Positions 41,474-51,297 are shown, counted from the stretch's first letter. The stretch: DNA of 64,000 bases from Candidatus Burkholderia verschuerenii (GCF_001189365.1 NZ_LFJJ01000004.1:17068-81067), one strand, 5' to 3'. Translations and numbers: made by a program. Notes: generated by a model not told the origin, from the letters alone.

Positions 41474-42445
41474 CTATGCGCTCGCGCCGCCCGGGCCCGC
41501 GACGCCCGACCAGATCTTCTTCGACAGCATCATTTTGCCTTTCGGGCCGTTGTCGTTGATGACCTCGCAGCGCATCACGCCCTGCCGCTGGAAGAAGTAG
41601 TTATCCTGATTCGAGAACAGCCAGTCGCCCGCATGCATATGCTCGCGGATGATATCGTGCCCGGCCGGCGTGAACTTCTGATTGGCGAGCAACAAGTCGA
41701 TTTCGCCCTGCGTGACTTCGTGCGAAACGGGAAAGCCGTAACTGTTCCAGAACGAGCCGTCGATGTTGTACACGTTCATCTTCGACGGACGCACGCCAGC
41801 CAGATAATCCGCTTTCGGCACCAGTTCATGGATGAAGACGTTGTTGCCCGACGTAAAGCCGTCGAGCCGCACGCGTCCGTTCGCATCCGTGACCCCGAGC
41901 CGTGTGATGCCGTCGAGCCTGCGGTCCGGATTGGTCGGGTCCGTGAAATTGAGCCACGCATCCGTGCCGAGAAACAGCACGCCTTCCTTGCGCCCTTTTC
42001 CGCCGCTGAACTGCTTTTCGATCTCCACGCACACCGATTTGTTGAACCCGACCACCGTCAGAATCGTGTCGCTCAACGCAATCGTGAAAGGCACGGCGCC
42101 ATCCGAGTCGTCGAGCGGCGCCGTGCTTCTGCCGTCGATTTCGGCCGTAAAGTCCCAGCCGTTTCGCCGCGTGTATCGTAGCGAACCGTCGTCGTTGCGG
42201 CCGATCACGAATTCGTACAGCCAGTAATCGCCGGGCGCGAGCGCAAGCTCCAGTTGATCCGCGCCGACGACCAGTAGCACGCCGCCGATCAGTTTGCTGA
42301 CATCGACCGTGCCGTCCGAGTTGGCCAGATCGCTGTAGTGCGTGCCGGCGGGAACCACGCCGAATGCATACTAAATCGTGTCGGCTGGATCGCAGCAGCC
42401 TTTCGGGTCCCAATTCTGCGATCCCGTCAATATTTGCTTCGTCAT
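41474..42445 (-). pseudogene. Unrecognised protein, probably truncated by an amber codon at codon 25
   Basis: No family recognised. The long open part (42358 to 41474, 294 codons) is beta-rich, with a region around GRVRLDGFTSGNNVFIHELVP that resembles carboxypeptidase-regulatory or SpaA-like beta-sandwich repeats. Its only upstream start is GTG 42358, with no ribosome-binding site. In the same frame, ATG 42445 begins 24 codons (MTKQILTGSQ.., including GCCDPADTI) that end in TAG at 42371-42373, after which the frame continues YAFGVVPAGTHYSDL into the long part. The continuous sense across the TAG suggests a nonsense mutation in a gene of about 323 codons. Alternatively the 24 codons are a separate leader peptide. 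Confidence 0.55.
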
Positions 42446-42724
42446 CCTGAATACTCATTGCCTGGTTTGAACCATCGTCTTCGCTTGAGCAATTGCTTCG
42501 GTTGAGTGACTGCCGATTTCCTGACTGAGCCGATGGCCAACCGCGGCCGTCGCGCTCCGAGCGATTAAAGGTCAAAACGCCGGGCGCGTCCACGGTATTC
42601 CGGGCGATGCGACACGATGCCGCCACAACAATCGAGATTCGCAGCGGAGATGGTCGGCTCGCGTCAGCGCTGCAAGAACATACGCTGCAAAAAGCCGTGG
42701 GGATAATGGAAAAGCAGGAATGAC
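42446..42724. other. Intergenic region between the 42-kb gene and pabBC
   Basis: About 280 bases upstream of the leftward 42-kb gene and downstream of pabBC. Short open frames exist on the minus strand but have no coding signature. I see no terminator, RNA gene or repeat. Confidence 0.4.
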
Positions 42725-44542
42725 TTAGATGCGAACGAGCCGCGCTTTCACGCCGCCGCGCAACGCGTTGCTGATCATCAGGTCTTCAGCGCGATCGAGA
42801 TCGTGCGATGTCAGCGCGCGCGTTTGCGCATCGAGTGCTTCGATCAGCACGGCGCGCATGACGCCTGGCAGCACGCCCGCGTCGATGGGCGGCGTGAACC
42901 ACGCGCCATCGAGCTTGACGAACACGCTCGAACGGCCGCCTTCGGTGAGTTCGCCGCGCTCGTTGGTGAACAGCATGTCGAACGCGCCTGCGGCTTCGGC
43001 GGCTTTCCACGCGCGATCGTAGTCCGCGCGACGCGTGGTCTTGTGTCTGAGCAACGGATCGCTCGAAGTCTGTGCTTCGAAACCGTGCTCGGACGCGAGC
43101 AACACATCGACGCTATCGGACGACAACGGCGCGAGCGGTGCGCTCGTGATCGCGATGCGTCCGTCCTTGTTCAGCGCGACGCGGATTCTGTGCGCCTGGC
43201 CGGTCGCGAGTGTCGCGCCATGCTGCGCGATCAGCTTATCGAGAGCGGATTCATCGAACGCGAAACCGAGATACGCCGCGCTCGATTTCAAGCGCGCAAC
43301 GTGACGCGCGTAGTGGCGCACGCCTTCATCGCACGTGGCGTAACACGTCTCGAATAGCTCGATGCCCGGATCCGCGCCGGTCAGAAAACGCGCCTTCAAG
43401 CGACACTCCTCGTATTCGTCCGCCGCGACGCTATCGAGCACGATGCCCGCGCCGATCCCGAGCTCGCCGCGCGCGCCCGATGCATCGATTACCAGCGTGC
43501 GAATCGCGACCGACAGACAGAAGTCGCCGCTCGCATCGAGCCAGCCGATCGCGCCGGTGTACAAACCGCGCGGCGTGGTTTCGAGCGCGTCGATCAGTTG
43601 CATCGTCCGATACTTCGGCGCGCCGGTGATCGAACCGCACGGGAACAACGCGCGCACGATATCCGCGAACGACGTGCCGGACATCACGCGCGCCTCGATC
43701 GTCGACGTCAACTGCCACACCGACGCATACGCCTCGACCGAAAACAGCGCCGGCACTTTCACCGAACCGGTCGCCGCGACGCGCGACATGTCGTTGCGCA
43801 GCAAGTCGACGATCATCACGTTTTCGGCGCGGTTCTTCGGATCGTCGTGCAGCGCTTGTGGATCGGTCTCGCGCGGCGCGGTGCCTTTCATCGGCCGCGC
43901 GCGCAACACGTCGCCGTGCTTTTCGACGAACAACTCCGGCGAACACGACACGACGGCGCGCCCGTCCGGCAACGCGATAAACGCGCCATAGCGCACCGCC
44001 TGCCGTTCCCGCAAGCGCCGATACAGCGCGACCGGCGCGCCGAACACATCGAAATTCAGCCGATACGTGTAGTTGATCTGATACGACTCGCCTTCGCGCA
44101 ACGCGTCCTGCACTTGCGCGATGGCGCGATCGAACGCATCGCGCGTGACGCTAGGTTCGATGCCGGCGATGCCGGCGATGCCAGCGATGCCCGCCGCCTC
44201 GTTCGTCGCGTCCTGCGATGCGAGCCACGCGCTCGCTTCGTCGTGCGACAACAGCGCGCAATCGCGGAACATCAGCACGCGAAACACCTGGTCGCCGCCG
44301 CGTCCGATCGTGTCAAATTGCAGATTGCGCCCGAACTCGTAATCCGCGACGACAACTGCATGCAGTCCGTCTTGCAGATCGCGCGCGATTTCATCGCAGA
44401 CGCGATCCAGCCCGGACGCGCCAAAGCACACCCGTTCGCGCACGAATCCGGTGTACAAACGACTCGACCGCCTTTCGGCGGTCGAGTTGCAATCGTCGAG
44501 CAGCGCGACAATCGCGCCGCGTGCTTCGGTTTTCATCGTCAT
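42725..44542 (-). CDS. pabB: Aminodeoxychorismate synthase component I fused to aminodeoxychorismate lyase
   Basis: Bifunctional enzyme for p-aminobenzoate (folate) synthesis. Residues about 1-370 are the chorismate-binding PabB domain, with SYQINYTYRL, SCSPELFVE, RPMKGTAPR, AENVMIVDLLRNDMSRV, and FPCGSITGAPKYRTMQLIDALE. Residues about 395-605 are a class IV aminotransferase (PabC-like) domain (LFETCYATCDEGVRHYARHVARL, LTEGGRSSVFV, ISNALRGG). At 44159-44194 a 9-base unit is repeated about four times, giving Ala-Gly-Ile repeats in a linker near residue 120. It is 28 bases downstream of dnaJ. The start may be either of two adjacent ATGs. Confidence 0.93.
   Translation of the reverse strand: MTMKTEARGAIVALLDDCNSTAERRSSRLYTGFVRERVCFGASGLDRVCDEIARDLQDGLHAVVVADYEFGRNLQFDTIGRGGDQVFRVLMFRDCALLSHDEASAWLASQDATNEAAGIAGIAGIAGIEPSVTRDAFDRAIAQVQDALREGESYQINYTYRLNFDVFGAPVALYRRLRERQAVRYGAFIALPDGRAVVSCSPELFVEKHGDVLRARPMKGTAPRETDPQALHDDPKNRAENVMIVDLLRNDMSRVAATGSVKVPALFSVEAYASVWQLTSTIEARVMSGTSFADIVRALFPCGSITGAPKYRTMQLIDALETTPRGLYTGAIGWLDASGDFCLSVAIRTLVIDASGARGELGIGAGIVLDSVAADEYEECRLKARFLTGADPGIELFETCYATCDEGVRHYARHVARLKSSAAYLGFAFDESALDKLIAQHGATLATGQAHRIRVALNKDGRIAITSAPLAPLSSDSVDVLLASEHGFEAQTSSDPLLRHKTTRRADYDRAWKAAEAAGAFDMLFTNERGELTEGGRSSVFVKLDGAWFTPPIDAGVLPGVMRAVLIEALDAQTRALTSHDLDRAEDLMISNALRGGVKARLVRI
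44159..44194. repeat. Nine-base tandem repeat inside pabBC
   Basis: Four tandem copies of GATGCC(G/A/C)GC, the first two identical, encoding repeated Ala-Gly-Ile on the minus strand. The repeat keeps the frame and lies in a variable stretch before the chorismate-binding core, so copy number could change without breaking the gene. Confidence 0.8.
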
Positions 44543-44570
44543 GCCCGCACGACGTCGAACAACGACCGCA

Positions 44571-45716
44571 TCAATCGAAGAAGCTCTTCACGCGGTCGAA
44601 CCAGCTCATGCTTTGCGGACTATGCCGCGCGCCGCCTTCCGACAAGGACTTCTCGAATTGCTTGAGCAGTTCGCGCTGATTGTCGGTGAGCTTGACCGGC
44701 GTTTCCACCTGCACATGCACATACAGATCGCCCGGAATGCTGGAACGCAAACCCTTGATGCCCTTGCCGCGCAGACGGAACGTCTTGCCCGACTGCGTGC
44801 CTTCCGGCACCGTGAAGCTCGCGCGGCCCGCCAGCGTCGGCACTTCGATTTCGCCGCCGAGCGCCGCCGTGGTGAACGGAATCGGCATCTGGCAATGCAG
44901 ATCGTCGCCGTCGCGTTCGAAGACCGAATGCTGCTTGATGTGGATTTCCACGTACAAGTCGCCGCTCGGACCGCCGTTGATGCCCGGCTCGCCGTTGCCA
45001 GCCGAACGGATCCGCATGCCGTCGTCGATGCCCGCCGGAATCTTCACTTCCAGCGTCTTGGTTTCCTTCACCTTGCCCTGACCGTGGCAGTTCGTGCACG
45101 GATCGGGAACGTAGGTGCCGGTGCCGTGGCACTTCGGACACGTTTGCTGAATGCTGAAAAAGCCCTGCGACATGCGCACCTGGCCCTGACCGTGACACGT
45201 CGGGCAGGTTTCGGGCTTGGTGCCGGGCTTCGCGCCCGAGCCTTTACAGACGCCGCAGTTCACCCAGCTCGGCACGCGGATTTGCGTGTCGTAGCCGTGC
45301 GCGGCCTGCTCCAGCGTGATTTCCATGCTGTAGCGCAAGTCCGCGCCGCGATACACCTGCGGGCCGCCGCGTCCGCCGCGACCGGCGCCGGCGCCCGCTC
45401 CGGCCGCCTGACCGAAGATGTCGCCGAAGATGTCGCCGAATGCATCGGCGAAACCGCCAAAGCCCTGTGCGCCCGCGCCCGCCATGTTCGGATCGACGCC
45501 CGCATGACCGTATTGGTCATAAGCGGCGCGCTTCTGCTGGTCGGAGAGCATTTCGTAGGCCTCTTTGACCTCCTTGAAACTCTCTTCCGCCTTCTTGTTG
45601 TCCGGATTGCGGTCAGGGTGATACTTCATCGCGAGCTTGCGATACGCCTTCTTGATCTCGTCGTCGCTCGCGTTTTTCGCGACGCCCAGAACCTCGTAGT
45701 AATCCCGTTTCGCCAT
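44571..45716 (-). CDS. dnaJ: Chaperone protein DnaJ
   Basis: Hsp40 co-chaperone of DnaK. The 381-residue protein has the full type I layout: J-domain (1-70) with the HPD motif in [11 protein letters not shown], a Gly/Phe-rich linker (about 75-130), the zinc-finger domain with four CxxCxGxG repeats ([37 protein letters not shown]), and the C-terminal substrate-binding domain. It is downstream of dnaK but separated from it by a strong terminator (45907-45946), so it probably has its own promoter in the 45720-45900 gap. Confidence 0.97.
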   Translation of the reverse strand: MAKRDYYEVLGVAKNASDDEIKKAYRKLAMKYHPDRNPDNKKAEESFKEVKEAYEMLSDQQKRAAYDQYGHAGVDPNMAGAGAQGFGGFADAFGDIFGDIFGQAAGAGAGAGRGGRGGPQVYRGADLRYSMEITLEQAAHGYDTQIRVPSWVNCGVCKGSGAKPGTKPETCPTCHGQGQVRMSQGFFSIQQTCPKCHGTGTYVPDPCTNCHGQGKVKETKTLEVKIPAGIDDGMRIRSAGNGEPGINGGPSGDLYVEIHIKQHSVFERDGDDLHCQMPIPFTTAALGGEIEVPTLAGRASFTVPEGTQSGKTFRLRGKGIKGLRSSIPGDLYVHVQVETPVKLTDNQRELLKQFEKSLSEGGARHSPQSMSWFDRVKSFFD

Positions 45717-45906
45717 GTCGGTTCGATGCCGCCGCGCTTGAGCGCAAGCGGTTCCTGTCAGATGCGACGAGTCGAATGACCCGTGCTGATACCTCGTGCG
45801 TCACGCCCGAAGATGCTGTCGAACATAACGCCTCAAAAAAACAACGTGCCCGGGGAGCCGTCAGGCTCGCCAGGCGCGTTCCACGTCAGACGCGTCCGCG
45901 TCCCGG

Positions 45907-45946
45907 TAAAAAACCGAGGGCGCGCGAAAGTTGCCCTTCGCGCGCC
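45907..45946 (-). terminator. Intrinsic terminator between dnaK and dnaJ
   Basis: On the minus strand GGGCGCGCGAA pairs with TTCGCGCGCCC (plus-strand arms 45917-45927 and 45936-45946, 11 bp, 8-base loop). A T-run follows, seen as AAAAAA at 45907-45912 on the plus strand. It lies 8 bases beyond the dnaK stop and should end most dnaK transcripts. Confidence 0.88.
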
Positions 45947-45953
45947 CGCCGGC

Positions 45954-47900
45954 TTAGTCCTTCTTCACTTCCTTGAAGTCGGCGTCGACGACATCGTCGT
46001 GCTGCTGGCTAGCGCCCGCTTCCGCCGATGCACCCGCGCCCGCCGCACCCGCAGCCGCGCCTTGCTGTGCCGCCATGTCGACGTACATCTTCTCGCCGAG
46101 CTTTTGCGACACTTGCGACAGCGCTTCGATCTTGCCTTCCAGCGTGGCCTTGTCCGATCCGTTGTCCTTCAACGCATCTTCCAGTTCCTTCAACGCCGCT
46201 TCGATCTTTTCCTTCTCGTCCGCGTCCACCTTGTCGCCGTATTCGGCGACGGCCTTCTTCGTGCTGTGAACCAGTGCGTCGCCCTGGTTGCGCGCGTCGG
46301 CCAGCTCACGCAGCTTGTGATCCTCTTCCGCGTTCGCTTCGGCGTCCTTCACCATCTTTTCGATTTCGGCGTCCGTCAGGCCCGAGTTCGCCTTGATGGT
46401 GATCTTGTTTTCCTTGCCGGTCGCCTTGTCCTTCGCGCCGACGTGCAGAATGCCGTTCGCGTCGATGTCGAAGGTCACTTCGATCTGCGGCATGCCGCGC
46501 GGTGCGGGCGGAATGCCTTCGAGGTTGAACTCGCCGAGCAGCTTGTTGCCCGACGCCATTTCGCGCTCGCCCTGGAACACCTTGATCGTCACGGCCAACT
46601 GATTGTCGTCCGCCGTCGAATACACTTGCGAGTGCTTCGTCGGGATCGTGGTGTTCTTGTTGATCATCTTCGTCATCACGCCGCCGAGCGTCTCGATACC
46701 GAGCGAAAGCGGCGTCACGTCCAGCAGCAGCACGTCCTTGCGGTCGCCCGACAGCACCTGACCTTGAATCGCGGCGCCGACTGCAACGGCTTCGTCCGGG
46801 TTCACGTCACGGCGCGGGTCCTTGCCGAAGAACTCCTTCACCTTTTCCTGCACCTTCGGCATACGCGTCATGCCGCCGACGAGAATCACGTCGTCGATGT
46901 CGCCGACCTTCACGCCCGCATCCTTGATGGCGGTGCGGCACGGTTCGATCGTGCGGTCGACCAGTTCCTCGACCAGCGCTTCGAGCTTGGCGCGCGTGAA
47001 CTTGAGGTTCAAGTGCTTCGGGCCCGATGCGTCCGCCGTGATGTACGGCAGGTTGATGTCGGTCTGAGCCGTCGACGACAGTTCGATCTTGGCCTTTTCA
47101 GCGGCTTCCTTCAGGCGTTGCAGCGCGAGCACGTCCTTCGACAGATCGACGCCCTGCTCCTTCTTGAACTCACCGATGATGTAATCGATGATGCGCTGGT
47201 CGAAGTCTTCGCCGCCGAGGAACGTATCGCCGTTGGTCGAGAGCACTTCGAACTGCATTTCGCCGTCGACGTCCGCGATTTCGATGATCGAAATGTCGAA
47301 AGTGCCGCCGCCCAGGTCGAACACGGCGATCTTGCGGTCGCCCTTTTCGGCCTTGTCGAGACCGAACGCCAGCGCTGCCGCCGTCGGCTCGTTGATGATG
47401 CGCTTGACTTCCAGACCGGCGATGCGGCCCGCGTCCTTGGTTGCCTGACGCTGGCTGTCGTTGAAGTACGCCGGAACCGTGATGACGGCGTCCGTCACCG
47501 GCTCGCCGAGGTAGTCTTCAGCGGTCTTCTTCATCTTGCGCAGCACTTCGGCCGACACTTGCGACGGCGCGAGCTTTTCGCCGTGCGCTTCGACCCATGC
47601 ATCGCCGTTGTCGTGCTTGACGATCTTGTAGGGCATCAGGCCGATGTCCTTCTGCACTTCCTTCTCTTCGAAACGGCGGCCGATCAGGCGCTTGACCGCG
47701 TACAGCGTGTTGCGCGGGTTGGTGACCGACTGACGCTTCGCCGGCGCGCCGACGAGAATTTCGTTGTCGTCCATGTACGCGATGATCGACGGCGTGGTGC
47801 GCGCGCCTTCAGCGTTTTCGATGACCTTGACCTGATTGCCTTCCATCAGCGCCACGCACGAGTTCGTGGTGCCGAGGTCGATACCGATGATTTTGCCCAT
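45954..47900 (-). CDS. dnaK: Chaperone protein DnaK (Hsp70)
   Basis: Main cytosolic Hsp70. The 648-residue protein has the ATPase domain with [13 protein letters not shown] (4-16), [14 protein letters not shown] (about 195-208) and [14 protein letters not shown] (about 340-353). The substrate-binding beta domain follows ([19 protein letters not shown]), then the helical lid, and a C-terminal Ala/Gly-rich tail ending in an acidic [14 protein letters not shown] sigma-32-type promoter lies at 48009-48036. It is part of the grpE-trx-dnaK-dnaJ heat-shock group. Confidence 0.98.
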   Translation of the reverse strand: MGKIIGIDLGTTNSCVALMEGNQVKVIENAEGARTTPSIIAYMDDNEILVGAPAKRQSVTNPRNTLYAVKRLIGRRFEEKEVQKDIGLMPYKIVKHDNGDAWVEAHGEKLAPSQVSAEVLRKMKKTAEDYLGEPVTDAVITVPAYFNDSQRQATKDAGRIAGLEVKRIINEPTAAALAFGLDKAEKGDRKIAVFDLGGGTFDISIIEIADVDGEMQFEVLSTNGDTFLGGEDFDQRIIDYIIGEFKKEQGVDLSKDVLALQRLKEAAEKAKIELSSTAQTDINLPYITADASGPKHLNLKFTRAKLEALVEELVDRTIEPCRTAIKDAGVKVGDIDDVILVGGMTRMPKVQEKVKEFFGKDPRRDVNPDEAVAVGAAIQGQVLSGDRKDVLLLDVTPLSLGIETLGGVMTKMINKNTTIPTKHSQVYSTADDNQLAVTIKVFQGEREMASGNKLLGEFNLEGIPPAPRGMPQIEVTFDIDANGILHVGAKDKATGKENKITIKANSGLTDAEIEKMVKDAEANAEEDHKLRELADARNQGDALVHSTKKAVAEYGDKVDADEKEKIEAALKELEDALKDNGSDKATLEGKIEALSQVSQKLGEKMYVDMAAQQGAAAGAAGAGASAEAGASQQHDDVVDADFKEVKKD

Positions 47901-48008
47901 TTGTTATCACTCTCCTAACTTTTGATCGCAGTGGCGTTGCGGCGGGATTGCGCCGGCTGGTGCCGCCGAGTTACCGGGCCGAACGCCCAAAATTCATATC
48001 TGTCTGCA

Positions 48009-48036
48009 AGATAAGAACGCCGCTTTCGTTTTCAAG
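48009..48036 (-). promoter_or_regulatory. Heat-shock (sigma-32-type) promoter of dnaK
   Basis: On the minus strand CTTGAAA (plus positions 48030-48036) is followed after 13 bases by TCTTATCT (48009-48016). The -35 is perfect for the sigma-32 consensus CTTGAA; the -10 is a partial match to CCCCATNT. It gives a leader of roughly 100 bases. Confidence 0.6.
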
Positions 48037-48102
48037 ACCCTGAACACGATGCGTGTCTATATCTTTTTTGCATCAGGCGTGGCGTTTTTTGCGCCAAACA
48101 CC

Positions 48103-48492
48103 TCAAATTCGCGCGATATCGATCTTTTCGCGCGCCGCCGCGACGGCTGCTTCGAACTGCGCGAGGCCATGCCAGCCGGTCGCCCGGCCCAGACGCCTGC
48201 CGCGATGGAAGAAGAACCACGTCGGCACGCCGTGCAGCACGAAGCGGCGCGCCAGTTCGCGCTGTTCGTAGACGTTGCTGTGGAACCACTTCAGATTCAA
48301 CGCGCGGATTTCGTCGGGCTTCGCGAGCATCGCCTTCTTGGCGACTTCGCAGTTGAAGCAGTCGAGGCCCCAGAAAAACACCACGGCCAGTTCGTCCCCC
48401 GCCGACGCCAGCGCGGCGTCGAAACCAGCGGCGTCGAGTTCCTGCATGTCGAAGACGCCGAAAGCGGTCGAATCGACGGGAACCTGGCTCAT
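48103..48492 (-). CDS. Thioredoxin-family protein
   Basis: A 129-residue cytoplasmic thioredoxin-fold protein with the redox site WGLDCFNC (C45, C48) in place of the usual WCGPC, and the cis-Pro motif GVPTWFFF. No signal peptide. It lies between grpE and dnaK on the same strand, 28 bases after grpE, so it is probably cotranscribed with grpE and heat-induced. A role in thiol protection during heat stress is inferred from position. The CFNC dipeptide is unusual and may alter redox potential. Confidence 0.85.
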   Translation of the reverse strand: MSQVPVDSTAFGVFDMQELDAAGFDAALASAGDELAVVFFWGLDCFNCEVAKKAMLAKPDEIRALNLKWFHSNVYEQRELARRFVLHGVPTWFFFHRGRRLGRATGWHGLAQFEAAVAAAREKIDIARI

Positions 48493-48520
48493 GATGCGTT
48501 CGTGAACCTTGGCGTCGGCC

Positions 48521-49093
48521 TTACTTCGGCGCGGCGACGGTCACCAGCGCCGGACGCAGCACGCGATCGGCGATGACGTAACCCTTCTGCAGCACCGTGA
48601 CGATCGTGTTGGCATCCTGCTCCGCCGGCACCATCGATATGGCCTGATGGCGATGCGGGTCAAACTTCTCGCCGACCGGATTCAGGGCGACGACGCGGCC
48701 CTTTTCCAGCGCGCCGGTCAACTGGCGCAGCGTCAGTTCGACGCCCTCGCGCACCTTGGCCAGATCCGACGACTGATCGGCCAACGCCGCTTCCAAGCTG
48801 TCGAGCACGGGCAGAAGGTTTTCCGCAAAGTTTTCGATGGCGAATTTATGCGCCTTCGATACGTCTTCCTGACTGCGGCGACGCACGTTTTCGGTTTCCG
48901 CCTTGGCGCGCAGGAAGTCCTCCTGAAGCTGGACGATCTTGGCTTGCGCGTCGGCGAGCGCGGCTTCGGCCGGATGCGCGCCTTGCGCGTCATCCGCCGC
49001 GGCGGCGGCCTGAGTCGGGTCTGCGGCCTGGCGCGCGGTCTCGTCGGCGGGCGTCGGGTTCTGGCTCGCTGAATTGTCTTGCGTGTTTTCCAT
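48521..49093 (-). CDS. grpE: Nucleotide exchange factor GrpE
   Basis: ADP/ATP exchange factor of DnaK. The 190-residue protein has an Ala-rich disordered N-terminus (1-45), a long coiled-coil helix (about 45-90: [19 protein letters not shown]..), and the beta domain with the signature [47 protein letters not shown] in outline (about 135-187). An upstream heat-shock promoter is visible at 49218-49243. Minus-strand cluster with trx and dnaK. Confidence 0.97.
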   Translation of the reverse strand: MENTQDNSASQNPTPADETARQAADPTQAAAAADDAQGAHPAEAALADAQAKIVQLQEDFLRAKAETENVRRRSQEDVSKAHKFAIENFAENLLPVLDSLEAALADQSSDLAKVREGVELTLRQLTGALEKGRVVALNPVGEKFDPHRHQAISMVPAEQDANTIVTVLQKGYVIADRVLRPALVTVAAPK

Positions 49094-49537
49094 GTCGCTG
49101 AATATCTGCTGAAGGTGAAATCGGATGCGAAGTGCAATCCGGACGGTCGGACGCGTCAGCCTGGATTCTGGCAGCGCGCGACGTCGAACTCTGCGTTTTA
49201 TCGCACTAGGCGCGGAAATATGGGCGGCGATGCGGTTTTCAAGCTTTCCGGAGCAATTTTTCGGACGATATCGGCCGCCGGACGATTGACCTTGACGTCA
49301 ACCGGCCTATCCGCCGGATGGCCACAAAATGGCTGCATTTGAACGCTAAAACAATCAGTAACTAGCAACTTGCCGCAGTGCGAAAATTCAGATTGAGGGA
49401 ATCGACGCGCCCGCCTACACTTCGAACAAGTGTCGCAGGAACAGGTTAACCCTAATCTTACGAAACTTCACACCTCCCAGTCTTTGCCCGTTTCCTGAGC
49501 CGGCCCCGCGCCGGATTCGCCCATTTCCGGGGGTAGC
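49094..49537. other. 444-base region upstream of grpE
   Basis: Contains the heat-shock promoter of grpE (49218-49243, minus strand) and the presumed leader of a small plus-strand gene at 49538. A short hairpin ACACTT-CGAAC-AAGTGT lies at 49417-49433. No other coding signature; open frames here are antisense to leader sequence. Confidence 0.5.
49218..49243 (-). promoter_or_regulatory. Heat-shock (sigma-32-type) promoter of grpE
   Basis: On the minus strand CTTGAAA (plus 49237-49243) - 11 bases - GCCCATAT (49218-49225), against the consensus CTTGAA / CCCCATNT. It matches the -35 fully and all but one base of the -10. It starts a leader of about 115 bases. Confidence 0.75.
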
Positions 49538-49699
49538 ATGAAACTGACTATTGCCATTGGAGTGGTCGCCCTGGTACTGGTTGCGGGAACGACCACCATC
49601 TGCGCTTCGGGCGCCGTCACGGACAACAACTCCGAGTACGGCGGCATTCACGCGACCATCGAGGCGTTCGTCAATCCAGACCCGAAAGCTTGTCGATGA
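49538..49699 (+). CDS. Putative small secreted peptide (53 residues)
   Basis: ATG 49538 after a G-rich GGGGGTAGC gives a 53-residue peptide. It starts with Lys then a hydrophobic stretch (LTIAIGVVALVLVAG), and a polar remainder holds two Cys residues (TTICAS, KACR). The layout fits a signal peptide or small membrane-anchored protein. Its end overlaps the degraded C-terminus of the convergent S4 gene (49648-50076). Codon use is less GC3-biased than in neighbours, so it may not be a real gene. Confidence 0.45.
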   Translation: MKLTIAIGVVALVLVAGTTTICASGAVTDNNSEYGGIHATIEAFVNPDPKACR

Positions 49700-50076
49700 C
49701 GCGCCGGTCGCGTTTCGTCGGCCTGCCCTGCATTGGCCGCCGGTTCGCGGAAGTTCTTGCGGCGCTCGGTTTCGGCCGTGCGCCTGGCGCGGCCTTCCGC
49801 CGTTTCCGCATAAAGCGTCTGCGCCACCGGCGCGGGCCCGCGCACGTCGCACAGGCCCAGCACTTCGACTTGCCAGACGACCCGCTCGATATCGATCTCC
49901 ACGAGATCGCCCACGCGCACGTCCTTCGACGGCTTCACGTTCGCGCCGCCGATCTTCACGCGGCCTTTTTCGACCGCATCGCTCGCAAGCGACCGCGTCT
50001 TGAAGAAACGCGCCACCCACAACCATTTATCGATGCGCAAACGCGCGCCGGGTTCCGTCGAAATCTTGTAGTTCAT
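49648..50076 (-). pseudogene. hslR: S4-domain RNA-binding protein (HslR-like), C-terminus frameshifted
   Basis: Heat-shock protein 15-type factor that binds stalled 50S-peptidyl-tRNA complexes. The S4 domain is intact (ARLRIDKWLWVARFFKTRSLASDAVEKGRVKIGGANVKPSKDVRVGDLVEI in outline, residues 10-62), followed by the linker and RRKNFREPAAN. At about 49722-49735 the frame changes. The present tail is AGQADETRPARHRQ.., but one frame over lies GRPTKRDRRVIDKLSGLD and a TGA at 49671-49673, the normal ending of these proteins. A 2-base loss (or 1-base gain) explains it. Because the S4 domain is complete the product may still function in part. Confidence 0.75.
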
Positions 50077-50098
50077 GCGTCAAAGCTTCAAAAATGCG

Positions 50099-51166
50099 TC
50101 ACGCGACCGCCGACAGCGGCTGCGGCACCTGCACTGGCCAGCCCTGCAAGTGCTGCGCCGCGATCTCGCCGAGCGCCTTGATCCAGGCCGGCGATGCGTT
50201 CAGGCAGGGAATGCGGTGGAAATGCTTGCCGCCCGCCTTCAAAAATTCGTCGCGCACCTCGATGCCGATTTCCTCGATCGTCTCCAGACAATCCGCCGTG
50301 AAGCCCGGGCAAAACACGTCCACGCGCGACACCCCACCCGCGCCGAGTTCGGCGAGCGTGGGCGCGGTATAAGGCTGAAGCCACTCCGCGCGGCCGAATC
50401 GCGACTGGAACGTCACGCGGCATTCGACCGGCGTGAGGCCGAGCGCCGACGCCAGCAACGCGCCGGTCTGCTGACATTGATCGTGATACGGATCGCCGAG
50501 GTCCATCGTGCGCTTCGGCACGCCATGGAAGCTCAGCACGAGCTTGTCGCCGGCGGCAAAATCCGGCGCGCCGTGATGCCGCCAGTAATCGCGCACCTGT
50601 TCCGCGAGCGCGCCAATATACGCCGGATGATCCGCGTAATGCCGAATGGTGCGGATTTCGGGCTGATTGCGCACACGCTTGAGCGCGGCGAAGGCGTCGT
50701 CGAATGCGGTGGCGGTCGTGGACGACGAATACTGCGGGTACATCGGCACGATCAGAATGCGGTCCGCGCCTTCGAGCTTCAGCTGATTCAGCATGGTGCC
50801 GATGCCCGGCGTGCCGTAACGCATCGCGTATTCGACGATCACCTGATAGTCGTTCGCCGCGAACAGCCGCCGCAAGCCGTCGACCTGCCGCTCTGTATAC
50901 ACACGCAAGGGCGAGCCTTCGGCCATCCACACCTGCGCATACTTCTTCGCCGATGCTCGGCTGCGAAACGGCAAGATTGCGCCGCGCAGAATGATCTGCC
51001 AAACGAGCGCCGGGATTTCGACCACGCGCGGGTCGGATAGGAACTGCGCGAGATATTTGCGGACCGCTCGCGGCGTGGGCGCGTCCGGCGTGCCGAGATT
51101 GATCAGCAGCACCGCGACACGATGCGAAGCGCTAGGCTGCGAAGGCAACTCGAGGTCGAAACGCAT
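50099..51166 (-). CDS. hemH: Ferrochelatase
   Basis: Inserts Fe2+ into protoporphyrin IX, the last haem step; membrane-associated. The 355-residue protein shows [35 protein letters not shown] at the N-terminus, [11 protein letters not shown] with the catalytic His (about 205-215), [17 protein letters not shown], and the C-terminal [20 protein letters not shown]. Length and motifs are normal. It lies between hrcA and the S4 gene on the minus strand. Confidence 0.97.
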   Translation of the reverse strand: MRFDLELPSQPSASHRVAVLLINLGTPDAPTPRAVRKYLAQFLSDPRVVEIPALVWQIILRGAILPFRSRASAKKYAQVWMAEGSPLRVYTERQVDGLRRLFAANDYQVIVEYAMRYGTPGIGTMLNQLKLEGADRILIVPMYPQYSSSTTATAFDDAFAALKRVRNQPEIRTIRHYADHPAYIGALAEQVRDYWRHHGAPDFAAGDKLVLSFHGVPKRTMDLGDPYHDQCQQTGALLASALGLTPVECRVTFQSRFGRAEWLQPYTAPTLAELGAGGVSRVDVFCPGFTADCLETIEEIGIEVRDEFLKAGGKHFHRIPCLNASPAWIKALGEIAAQHLQGWPVQVPQPLSAVA

Positions 51167-51239
51167 AGGGAATGGCCGCGATAAAGGTCGTCGTAAAGTT
51201 GAAACCCATTATAGCGGCGCGTTCCGAAGCGCATCACTA

Positions 51240-51297
51240 GCCGAATGGCCTAGTCGGATGCGGGTTTTACGGCTCGGCCTATGACGAATGGCCGAAT
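51240..51297. repeat. REP-like extragenic palindromes between hrcA and hemH
   Basis: GCCGAATGGCCTA at 51240-51252 and CGGCCTATG..CGAATGGCCGAAT at about 51276-51297 contain the same GGCCGAATGGC core as the cluster at 17991-18067, in direct and inverted orientation. They lie between hrcA and hemH, both transcribed leftward. Confidence 0.5.

Noticed and set aside
45783..47918. A 711-codon open frame opposite dnaK
   Set aside because: Known type of GC-rich antisense artefact over dnaK; composition is Arg/Leu/Val-rich without motif.
47901..49537. CIRCE element (TTAGCACTC-N9-GAGTGCTAA) near dnaK or grpE
   Set aside because: Looked for in both leaders and before hrcA; no match, while sigma-32-type boxes are present.
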